Source: Caballeronia arvi
GTDB taxonomy: Bacteria > Pseudomonadota > Gammaproteobacteria > Burkholderiales > Burkholderiaceae
NCBI RefSeq assembly: GCF_001544695.2
Contig: NZ_FCOM02000021.1
Location: 53,803 to 117,802 of the forward strand
Direction: 5' to 3'
DNA: 64,000 nt
Numbering within the stretch: position 1 is the stretch's first letter; each line of letters opens with the position of its first letter. The notes beneath the pieces are model-generated. The model saw only the letters and a program-made list of their open reading frames with translations. It ran no database searches and had not been told where the DNA came from. Positions 9,526 through 20,300 of the stretch are shown here, piece by piece. Made by a program: the position numbers and the translations under genes.

Positions 9526-9903
9526 CTACTCTGCGTCCGTAGTTACGATCGGGCTTTCAGCCTTGCGGGTCTTCCTGGCTTCCCGGGTGTCCTTCGCCTT
9601 TGAAACCAGATCGCCGACGTGATCCCACAAGTACTTGTCAGTGACCGATTTCGAATAGGAATCGGCCGCCGCGAGCAAGAGCCCTGCGGGTCCAAACAGC
9701 ATCTTGATGCCGATTCCCGCGGCGACGTGCGCGGCGCCATTGACGACCTTCCCGTCCATCAACAGGCTTGCGCCAGGAACGAAAGCTTCTCCCACGAGCT
9801 TGACGCCATTGGTCACGGGACTGCGGCTGCTGACCACGGTGCCCTGTCTGCTTTCGACCGTTTCCGTCTGAGGAGTTGAAGCGACTGCGAGGTTGTCCTT
9901 CAT
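9526..9903 (-). CDS. Small conserved-type hypothetical protein with hydrophobic Gly/Ala core
   Basis: This 125-residue protein has a polar Ser/Thr-rich N-terminus and then a Gly/Ala/Val-rich core at about residues 33-80 (VKLVGEAFVPGAS, GAAHVAAGIGIKMLFGPAGLLL). The core could form one or two short membrane-associated helices. The C-terminus is charged (KAKDTREARKTRK). GGGGG lies just upstream of the ATG. It vaguely resembles small DUF6072-type proteins, but I cannot confirm this. It is transcribed away from the NRPS-2 operon, and no function can be assigned. Confidence 0.6.
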   Translation of the reverse strand: MKDNLAVASTPQTETVESRQGTVVSSRSPVTNGVKLVGEAFVPGASLLMDGKVVNGAAHVAAGIGIKMLFGPAGLLLAAADSYSKSVTDKYLWDHVGDLVSKAKDTREARKTRKAESPIVTTDAE

Positions 9904-9927
9904 GTCTTTGCCCCCAAGGGAACTTAA

Positions 9928-9957
9928 TTGACAACTTCAACAAGACTAGAACAATAT
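9928..9957 (+). promoter_or_regulatory. Candidate sigma-70 promoter for the NRPS-2 operon
   Basis: A perfect -35 hexamer TTGACA (9928-9933) is followed after 18 bp by CAATAT (9952-9957), a weak -10 match. It is the only good -35 in the 184-bp gap between the divergent small gene and the first gene of the operon. Confidence 0.3.
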
Positions 9958-10087
9958 ACGCAGAAAAATCGGTGACTACCAGCAAAATACCAGCAAAAAG
10001 GTGGTGTCGCATGTTCGTGAAAAACTCCGGCGGAATGCATTCCATCGAGGCGTTACAAACGTGTGACATGCCGACAGGGCTAGCGCC

Positions 10088-11389
10088 GTGACGCGCCCGC
10101 GCATGCTTTTATCCGCCTATATCCTCGTGCCTGGCAGTCATTTTGGCGCCATGTGGCGGCATCCCTATAGCGAAACCGACTTTTGCGATCGAGCGCTCTA
10201 TGAAGGCGTCGCGCGCAGCCTGGATCGCTATGGTTATGACTATGCGTTCGTGCCGGAATCGCTTGCCGCTCCCATGAGCGACGACGGCATCTGGCAAACG
10301 ATGACGCGCCGCGGAGCGAGCGGCGCGATTCGTCACGATCCCGCTCTGCTCGTCTCGCCGATGATCGGCGTGACACGTCGGCTGAGGTTCACCGTCACCT
10401 TGTCGACGACCTTCATGGAGCCCTATCATATCGCCAGAATACTTAGTACACTGAATCATTTCAGCAATGGCCGCATGGCGTGGAATGTCGTGACTTCCGC
10501 CGGGGCGAGCAATGCCGTCAACTTTGCGCATCTGGCCGCGTTCGATCACGGCGATCTCTACGAGCGGGCGGAAGAAGTGCTGAGCGTGTGTCACGATCTC
10601 TGGCGTTCGTGGGACGAAGACGCGCTCGTCGCCGACAAGCAGTCGGGCATCTACGCGCGGGATGAGAAGATCCGTCAGATCGACCACAAAGGCCGTTACT
10701 TCGATGTGCGCGGCCCGCTCACCTTGCCCCGCGGTCCCACGCCCACGCTGATGGCCGCGGGTGTCTCGCCGAAAGGCCGGGATTTCGCGGCGCGCTGGGC
10801 GGAAGTCATCTTCGCCATTCAAAGCGAGCCTGCCGCGCTGCGCGAGCTGCGGGACGACGTTCGCGCGCGTGCCGAACGCATGGGACGCTCGCCGCATGAC
10901 ATCCGGCTGATGGCCGCCGTGCAGCCCGTCATCGGCGAGACGCGCGAGATCGCGCAAGCCCGCGCCGCGCATCTCGATACGCTGGTCGCGGCGGATTCCG
11001 CCCGAAGTTATCTGACCGCACTGCTGGGCCTCGACCTGTCCGGCGTTCCCGGCGACGCTCCCTTGGTCCCGCTGCTCGAAAGCCAGCGCAAGCGGCCCGC
11101 CGTCGATGCCGGCGGCATGGTGGCGTGGCTCGCGAAGCTGCTCGATTCCCGACCGGACGTGCAGGTCGACGAAGCCGCCATCGCGCTGTCCGGAAGCACC
11201 GGCACGCCGCGGCTCGTCGGCACGGCAACGGATATCGCGGATCAGTTGCAGGCATTGTTCGAAGACTGCTGCGACGGCTTCGTCATCACGCCGACGCACT
11301 TTCCGGGCACCTTCGAGGAATTCGGCCGAGCCGTGATCCCCGAATTGCGCGCGCGTGGACTGGTCGCAGAACATCATCAAGAAAGCTGA
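10088..11389 (+). CDS. LLM-class FMN-dependent monooxygenase (NtaA/SnaA/DszA type)
   Basis: This 433-residue protein belongs to the bacterial luciferase-like TIM-barrel family. Hallmarks are the N-terminal segment ending HFGAMWRHP, the motif LNHFSNGRMAWNVVTSAG typical of the NtaA/SnaA/DszA subfamily, and GRYFDVRGPL with TPTLMAAGVS later on. These enzymes use reduced flavin from a separate reductase to oxidise their substrate; no reductase gene is visible in the window. Translation may start at GTG 10088 or at ATG 10103. It is the first gene of the operon, and its stop lies 4 bp before the NRPS-2 start, so it is very likely a tailoring or precursor-oxidising enzyme for that peptide. What it oxidises (N, S or C) cannot be told from sequence. 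Confidence 0.88.
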   Translation: MTRPRMLLSAYILVPGSHFGAMWRHPYSETDFCDRALYEGVARSLDRYGYDYAFVPESLAAPMSDDGIWQTMTRRGASGAIRHDPALLVSPMIGVTRRLRFTVTLSTTFMEPYHIARILSTLNHFSNGRMAWNVVTSAGASNAVNFAHLAAFDHGDLYERAEEVLSVCHDLWRSWDEDALVADKQSGIYARDEKIRQIDHKGRYFDVRGPLTLPRGPTPTLMAAGVSPKGRDFAARWAEVIFAIQSEPAALRELRDDVRARAERMGRSPHDIRLMAAVQPVIGETREIAQARAAHLDTLVAADSARSYLTALLGLDLSGVPGDAPLVPLLESQRKRPAVDAGGMVAWLAKLLDSRPDVQVDEAAIALSGSTGTPRLVGTATDIADQLQALFEDCCDGFVITPTHFPGTFEEFGRAVIPELRARGLVAEHHQES

Positions 11390-11393
11390 CTGC

Positions 11394-14300
11394 ATGGACG
11401 CGTTGACCGATTCCCTCGGAGACGGCCACGGTGAAGCGCACTGGTCAGCAGACGAGCTGACGACGCTGACCGTATGCGATCTCCTCGAACGTCAGGCGGC
11501 GCGCACGCCCGCGACGGCGGCGCTCGTCCAGGGCGCACGGCAGATGACTTATGCCGAACTGAACGTCCGCGCGAACCGCCTGGCGGACCAGCTCGCGTCG
11601 CGCGGCCTCGGTCCGGGCGATCTCGTCGCAATCGCGTTGCCGCGTTCGTTCGACATGGTGCAGGCCATTCTCGGCGTGCTCGGTTGCGGGGCTGCGTATC
11701 TGCCGCTCGATCCGGCTTATCCGCAAGACCGGCTCGCCTTCATGGCCCGCGATGCCCGGCCCGCGTGCCTCGTCACGAACAGCGCGCTCGTCGCCGAACT
11801 TGCAGAGACGGCGCAAGGCATTCCGATCCTGCATCTCGTCGATCTGCCCGGCGACGATCACGTCACGCACGGTGCGGCGCGCGCTCGCATCAGGCCGCGT
11901 CCGCAGCCGCTCGATGCGGCCTACGTCATCTACACATCGGGCTCGACGGGCCGGCCCAAAGGCGTGATCGGGCTGCATGCCGGGCTGGTCAACCGCCTTT
12001 GCTGGGCCGCCGAAACCTACGCGTTCGCGCCTGGCGAGACGGTACTCGCCAAGAGTTCGATGAGCTTCATCGACGGCGCCACGGAGTTGCTCGCCCCGCT
12101 GATCGCGGGCGCGACCGTCGCGCTCACGGATGCCACAGCCGCAAAAGACCCGTCGCTGCTCGCCGCCGATATCGCCCGTTTCGGCATCGGCCGCATCACG
12201 GTGGTGCCGAGCCTGCTCGCGGCGCTCATCGATCAGCCCGATCACGAAGCGCTGAACCGCTGTCCGCTATGGATATGCAGCGGCGAAACGCTGCCGCCCG
12301 CGCTGGCCCAGCGCTTTGCGGCCGCCGCGCCGCGCGCGCGCCTGGTGAACTTCTATGGATCGTCGGAAGCCAGTGGCGACAGCCTGCATGCCGTCGCGAC
12401 CATCGGCAACGATGCGCCGATCGGCCAGCCGATCTGGAACACGTCGGCTTACGTGCTCGATGAACGCTTGCGCCGCTGTGCCGCCGGAGAGCCCGGCGAA
12501 CTTTATATCGCGGGTATGGGGCTGGCGCGGGGCTATCTGGATCAGCCCGGTCTGACGGCAGAGCGCTTTCTCGCCGATCCGTTCGGGCCATCGGGTTCGC
12601 GGATGTATCGAACCGGCGACCGGGCGCGGCTGCGCGACGACGGCCACATCGAATATCTCGGCCGCGCGGACAGGCAGGTCAAGCTACGCGGCTTTCGCGT
12701 CGAGCCCGGCGAGATCGAAGCGGCGCTGTTCGCGCAGAAAGAGGTCGCGGCGGCCGCCGTGATGCCGCATGAGGATGCACCGGGCGATGCGCGGCTCATC
12801 GCCTATATCGTGCCCGCGCCGGGCTATGACGAGGCCGCCCTGCGCGCGGCGCTGGCGCGGCGGATGCCGGACTACATGCTGCCTTCTGCATTCGTCGCCG
12901 TGTCCGCGCTGCCGCTCTTGCCCAACGGCAAGCTCGACCGCGCCGCGTTGCCCGAAGCACGGCGCGAAACATTGGGCGGCCGCGCGGGCCGCACGCCGCT
13001 CGAGATCGAACTCGCGCGACTGTTCGCCGCCGTCTTGCGGATGGGGAACATCGGCGTGCGCGATGACTTCTTCGCACGCGGCGGCCATTCGCTGCTCGCC
13101 GCGCGGCTGGCGAACCAGATACGCTCGGCTTTGCAGATCGATGTCAGCGTCGGCGATGTGTTTCAGGCGCCGACGATCGAACAACTCGCCGCATTGCTCG
13201 CAGGCCGCGGCGCGCGGCGTCCGCGACTGTTGGCGGACGCTTCGCCCGAGCGCGATGCCTTATCGGCCGGTCAACAGGGCTTGTGGTTCCTGGCGCGGCT
13301 CGGGACGGGCGCGGCCGCCGCCGCATACAACCTGCCCTTTGCCTTCGATCTGACGGGACCGTGCAACGAGTCCGCACTGCGGCTCGCGCTTCGCGATGTC
13401 ATCGAGAGACACGAGAGCCTGCGCACGCTCTTCCTGTATGGGGAACGCGGCTTGCACACGCATGTGCTCGCGCCCGATGAACTCGATGCACCGCTCGTCA
13501 TCAGCGACGTGAGCGATGTGACGTCGACCGATCTCGAACGCCATGTCGCCCGCGAAATCCAGACGCCGTTCGATCTCGAACGCGAGATTCCCTTCAGGGC
13601 GCGCCTGCTGCGCCGGGCGCCCGATCATGCGGTCCTGGTGTTCGACTTTCATCACATCGCGTTCGACGGGGCTTCGCTCGCGCCGTTCCTGCGCGACGTG
13701 TCCGCGGCATATTCCGCCCGCGTGGCCGGCAACGCGCCGCGCTGGACACCGCTGCCGGTGCAGTACGCCGATTATGTGAACTGGCAGCGCGATCTCCTCG
13801 GTCACGCCGACGAGACCAACAGCGTCGCGCGGCGCCAGCTCGCCTACTGGCGCGACGCGCTCGCCGGGCTGCCCGACGAAATGCCCTTGCCGCGCGTGCG
13901 TGCGCGCACGGCCGATGCGATGAGCCATGCCGAACGCATCGGCGTGCACTTCGACGCGTCGTTTCACCGGCGCGCGGCGCGCTTCGCGCAGGCGCATCAC
14001 GTCACGCTCTTCATGGTCTTGCAGACCGGCCTCGTGGCCGTGCTGCGGCGCTTCGGCGCGGGCGCGGACGTGGTCATCGGCACGCCGGGAGAAGGCCGTT
14101 TCGACGAGCAGCTCAAGGATCTCGTCGGCTACTTCGCGAACAGTCTGGTGCTGCGCGTCGATGCCAGCGGCGATCCGACTTTCCGCGATCTGCTGCATCG
14201 GGTGCGCGAGACCGATCTGGCTGCCTATGCCAATCAGGATGTGCCGTTCGCGAGCATCGTCGAAGCGCTGAATCCGGAGCGCTGCGACGCGCGTCATCCG

Positions 14301-17300
14301 CTTTTTCAGGTGGCGCTCACGCTCGAATACCGCGACGACGCGACGCTCGCGCTCGACGGCGTGACGGTCATGCCCAGAGCCGTCGCGAACGCGGCGGCGA
14401 AGTTCGATCTCGCGTTCGAGCTCACCGCGCACGGCGGCGACGATGACGATTACGGCGTCATCGAAGGCAGTCTGGAATTCGCCGCCGACCTGTTCGCGCC
14501 GGCGACGGCCCGTCGCATGGCGGCGGCGTTGCAGCGCCTGCTCGATGAGGCCATCGCCGATCCGGATATGGGCGTCGGACGTTATGCCGTGCTCGCGCCA
14601 GACGAGCAGGCCGCGATGCTCGCCTTGGGCGTGCCATCGAGACAAGGACACCGCGCGGCGCAGTCGATTCCGCAACGATTCGCCGAGATCGTCGCGCGGC
14701 AGCCGCACGCCATCGCGTTGCGTGCGGGCGATCGCGCGCTGACTTATCGCGAGCTCGATCTGATGTCGAATCGCCTCGCCCGCTGCCTCGCGAAACACGG
14801 CGTGGCGCGCGAAACGCCCGTCGCGGTCGATATGGCGCGCTCGATGGAACTGATCGTCGCGACGCTTGCCATCGTCAAGGCGGGCGGATGCTATCTGCCG
14901 CTTTATCGCGGGCAATCGATGGAGCGCCGGCAACGCATGCTCGCCGACACGCGCACCGTGCTCGTGCTGCACGACGCGAACGCCGCCGAAGACTGGCCCG
15001 TGCCCGCGTTGCGTATCGAAAGCGCGCTGCTGGACGAAGGCAACGACAGCGCAGTCGACATCGATATCGCGCCTCAGGCGCTCTTCAACGTGATGTACAC
15101 GTCGGGTTCGTCGGGACAGCCGAAGGGCATCGAGCTGACGCACACCGGTCTGGTCGATATGGCGCTGGATCTGCCGCACTTCGCTTCGCAGCGCGTGCTG
15201 TTCCAGTCGGCGTATGCGTTCGATGCCAGCAGCTACGAAATCTGGGGCGCGCTGCTGCGCGGCGACGAACTCGTGGTCGCCACCTGCGAGCAATTGACGC
15301 CGGCCGATCTGCGCCGCGAAATCGCCGACCATGGCGTGCATAACATGCTCCTGACGACGAGCCTCTTCAATCTGCTCGTCACGGAAGATCTGGAATGCCT
15401 GAACGGGCTGCGCGTCATCCTCACCGGCGGCGATACGGCATCGGTCGCGAGTTTTCACCGGGTCTTGCAGCGCTTCCCCGACATGATCCTGATGAACTGC
15501 TACGGCCCGACCGAAACCAGCGTGTTCGTCTCGGGTTTCCGCGCGACGCTGGAGCGGCGCTTGCAGCATCCCGTGCCGATCGGCAGGCCGCGCGAGACGG
15601 CACCGGTCCGCGTGCTCGACGACTTCCTGAACCCGTGCCCGATCGGCGTCGCGGGCGATCTGTACATCGCCGGCAATGCGCTCGCGCGCGGTTACGTCGG
15701 ACAGGCGGGCCTCACGGCGGAACGCTTCGTCGCCGATCCCTACGGTGCGCCCGGCGCGCGCATGTACCGCACCGGCGATCTGGCGCGCTGGAACGAAGAG
15801 GAACAACTGGAATTCATCGGCCGTGCGGACCAGCAGGTGAAGGTCCGCGGACTGCGCGTCGAACTCGGCGAAATCGAGACCGTGCTGTCGGAGCAGCCGT
15901 CGATTCGCGCGTGCGCGGTGCTGCCGCAGCAGGACAGCGTCGCCGCGAGCCGGCTCGTGGCCTACGTCGTCGCGGACGCGGGCTACGACGAGAGCCGCGT
16001 GCGCGCGGCGCTCAGACAGCGCCTGCCCGACTACATGGTGCCGGTGGGCTTCGTCAGGCTCGACCGCTTGCCGATCACGCGCAACGGCAAGCTCGATCGC
16101 CGCGCGCTGCCCGCGTTTCAGGCGCGCACGAACGCGACGCGTCCGCCCGCCACGCCGCGCGAAGCCACGCTGGTCGAACTGTTCGCGAACGTGCTCGGTC
16201 TCACATCCGCCAGTGCCGACGACAGCTTCTTCGCGCTCGGCGGCGACAGCATCTTGTCGATTCAACTGGTGAGCCGTGCGCGCCGCGCCGGGCTGGTGCT
16301 GACGCCGGCGGAAGTGTTCCGCGAGAAAACACCGGCGGCGCTCGCCATCGTCGCGCGCGATCTGCGCGTCGTCGATCCGTCCGGCGATGCGTCGTGGCCG
16401 GGCATGCCGCCGGGCGTGGTCTCGTCCTTGCGCGCCGCCATTCCCGGTCTCACCGATGTCCTGCCGCTCGCGCCGCTTCAGGAAGGGCTGTTGTTCCACG
16501 CGATGTACGACACGTCCGCGGCCGACCCATACATCGTGCAACTGGTGCTGGCCTTCGAAGGCCATCTGGATCACGCGCGGCTGCGATACGCCGTCGGCGC
16601 GCTGGTGCAGCGGCACGAAGCGCTGAGAGTCAGCTTTCACGGCGTCGATGGCCGGGTCGCGCAGGCGTTGCACGCAACCGTCGAAATATCATGGCGCGAT
16701 GTCGATCTGCGCCACGCCCCGGACCCGCGCGATGCGCTCGCGTCGTGGCTGAACGAAGACCGCAAGCGCCGCTTCGACGTGACGTCCGCGCCATTGCTGC
16801 GCGCGGCGCTCGTGCGGATGGCGCCGGGACGTCAGCGGCTGGTGCTGAGCCTGCATCATATGCTGATCGATGGCTGGTCGATGCCCGTCATCGTCGCCGA
16901 GTTGATGCGCCATTACGCGGGCGACGATCTCGGTCCCGCGCCGCCGCTGCGCGAGCAGTTCGTCTGGCTGGCGCAGCAGGATCGCGAAGCCGCGCGCCGC
17001 GCGTGGAAGCAGGCGCTGGCCGGTCTCGACGGTCCCACGCGTCTCGTCGCGAACGCGGATACCGGCTCGTCCGCCGTGCAGGAATCCGTCACCGAAAAGC
17101 TCGACGCGGAAACGACCGCGCGCCTGAAGGCGTGCGCGCGCGACCGCGGCCTGACGCTCGCCACCTTCGCGCAGGGCGCCTGGGCGATGCTGCTCGGGCA
17201 CTGGACCGGACAACGGGACATCGTCTTCGGCGTGACGGCAGCCGGACGGCCCGCCGAGCTGCAGGACATCGAACGGCGCGTCGGACTTTTCATCAACACG

Positions 17301-20300
17301 CTGCCGCTGCGTGTCACGCTGCGCGCCGGCGAAACGGTGGCGCAACTGCTCGGACGCATCCAGCAGGATCAGTCGGCCATGCTGCCGTATCAGCACCTGG
17401 GACTGAACGAGGTGCAGGCGCTGGCGGGCCACGGCGAGCTGTTCGACACGCTCGTGGTGTTCGAGAACTATCCCGCCGCGGAGACATCGGTCGAGATCGA
17501 CGGCGTCGTGCTGCAAGACATGACGATCGACGACACTACGCATTACCCCGTCAGCCTGATGGTGACGCCCGGAGCGGAACTGGAGTTGCGCATCGACCAT
17601 CGCGCGGAGCGGGTCTCCGGCCACGATGCGCGCCGGCTCCTTGCGATGCTCCTGCGCATGCTGCGCGCGATGGCCGCGCAGCCCGACGGACTCGCCGCAC
17701 ACATCGATCTGATCGCCGACGATGAACGCGATGCCATCCGCCGATGGAACGCGACGGCGCATCCCGTCGCCCGCGACGATATCGCGACGCTCTTCAGCGC
17801 GCAGGCCGCGCGCACGCCGGATGCCATCGCGTTGACGCAGGGTTCGGCGCGTCTGACTTACCGCGAGCTAGAGCGCCGCTCGAACGCGCTGGCGCACTAT
17901 CTGGCCGGTCGCGGCATCGGGCCGGAGCGCATCGTCGCGCTTACGATGAGCCGCACGCCCGACATCGTCGTCGCGATGCTCGGTGTGCTGAAGAGCGGCG
18001 CGGCTTATCTGCCCGTCGATCCGCAGTATCCGCAAGCGCGCATCGCGGCGATGCTCGCGGATGCGCGGCCAGCGCTCGTGCTCGATGCGTTGCCGCCGCT
18101 CGCGGACTGGCCGGCGGACCGGCTGCAACGTGCCATCGCGCCGGGTCATCCGGCTTATGTCATCTACACCTCCGGCTCCAGCGGTGCGCCCAAAGGCGTC
18201 GTGGTCACGCGCGCCGGCCTGCCGGGACTCGTCGATGCGCAGGCGCAGCGGTTCGGCATAACGCCGGCATCGCGGGTGCTTCAGTTCGCGTCGCTTTCGT
18301 TCGATGCGGCCGTATCGGAAATCCTCGTCACGCTGCTGCGCGGCGCGCGCCTCGTCCTCGCCGATCCGGCTTTGATGTCGGCGGAACGGATCGCCGCGCT
18401 GATCCGCGAAGAGGCCATCAGTTGCGTGACGCTGCCGCCCGCGCTGCTCGCGGTGATGGAACCCGCGTCGATTCCCCCGACGTGCGCGATCGTGACCGCG
18501 GGCGAGGCGATTTCGCCGGAGACCGCCGCGCGATGGTCGGACGGACGGCGCCTCCTCAACGCCTATGGACCGACGGAAGTCACCGTCTGCGCGACGATGA
18601 GCGACGACCTCGATGGCCCCGCGGCGCCGATCGGCCGGCCGGTCCTGAACGGCCAGATTCATGTGCTCGATGCCTGTCTGAGACCGTGCGCGATCGGCGT
18701 GAGCGGCGAAATTTATGTCGCCGGAACGGGGCTCGCGCGCGGTTACCACGCGCGTCCCGATCTGACGGCGGAGCGTTTCGTCGCCAACCCGTTCGGCGCG
18801 CCCGGCACGCGCCTTTATCGCACGGGCGATCTCGGGCGCTGGCGTGCCGATGGGCAGCTCGAATTCCTCGGGCGCGCCGATCAGCAGATCAAGCTGCGCG
18901 GCTTTCGCATCGAGCCGGGCGAGATCGAGGCGGCGCTCGCGAAGGAAGACGGCGTGCGCGCCTGCGCCGTGGCCGTGCGCGACAGGCGGCTCGTCGCGTA
19001 TATCGTGCCGGCCGCCGCGTTCGATGCGCGCTCGCTGCGCGCGTCCGTGTCGCGGCGTCTGCCTGAGTACATGGTGCCGGCGTCGATCGTCGAACTGGAG
19101 GCGCTACCGCTCACGCCGAACGGCAAGCTCGATCGCCGTGCGCTGCCGTCGCCGGCGCGCGAGGCATCGGCGCCGCGTGTGCCTGCTTCGGACCGCGGAA
19201 CGCTGATCGCGCGCCTCTTCGCCGAAGTTCTCGAATGCGGCGACGTGCAGCCGGACGACAGCTTCTTCGCGCTCGGCGGAGACAGCATCCTGTCGATCCG
19301 CTTCGTGAGCCGCGCGCGCAGCGCCGGCCTCGACCTCAGCCCCGCCGATGTCTTCCGGCACAAGACGCCAGCCGCGCTCGCGCAGATCGCCGGGATCATC
19401 GCGGGCACGCGTGGCGCGGCGGCATCGCTGCACGACGATGCGACGGGGCGCGTGCCCGCCACGCCGATCATGCGCTGGCTCGGCGAGCGTGGCGGCCCGA
19501 TGACGGCGTTCAGCCAGTCGATGCTCGTCGCCTTGCCGGCGGGCGTGGACCGCACGACGCTTGCCCAGGCGTTGCAGGCGGTGATCGCGCGGCACGCGCT
19601 TTTGCGGGCTCGCCTCGTCGATGACGAACTCGATGCCGGTTCCGTAACCGTCGATGCGGACACGCTGTTGCACACCATCGACGCGCGACGGCTCACCGAT
19701 ACCGACATCGAGCGCGAAGCCGCCCGTGAGCGCGAACGCGCCGAGAACTGGCTCGCGCCGCAGCACGGACGGCTAGTGCGCGCCGCCTGGTTCGACCGTG
19801 GCGACGTCACGGGGCGTCTCCTGCTGACAGTGCATCACTACGTCGTGGATGGCGTGTCGTGGCGCATTCTGCTCGATGATCTCGCGCAGGCTCACGATCT
19901 CGCGTCGAACGGACAGCCGCCCGCTTTGCCGCCCGTGCCGACATCCTTCCGACGCTGGGCGCGCCATCTGCACGACGAGGCGCATACGGCACGGCGTGTC
20001 GCCGAGGCGCAGCGCTGGCGTCGGATCGTGTCCGCGCCGGACATGTTGCCCGGCACGCGGCCGCTCGAACCGACCGACACTTTCGCGACCGCCCGACGCG
20101 TGAGCCTGCGGCTCGATGCGGCCACCACATCGCGCCTGCTCGGCGTCATCCCGGCGCTGTTTCACGGCGGCGTCAACGATGTGCTCATTGCGGGCTACGC
20201 GCTCGCCGTGTCCGGCTGGCGCAACGGTGCGCGCTCCGTCCTGCTCGATCTCGAAGGACACGGCCGCGAGCCGGGCGACAGCGGTCTGGACCTGTCGCAG

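Noticed and set aside
13260..16673. Very long open frame (over 1100 codons) on the minus strand within NRPS-2
   Set aside because: It is antisense to conserved NRPS domains and its translation is Arg/His-rich with no recognisable domain; such mirror frames are common in high-GC coding DNA.
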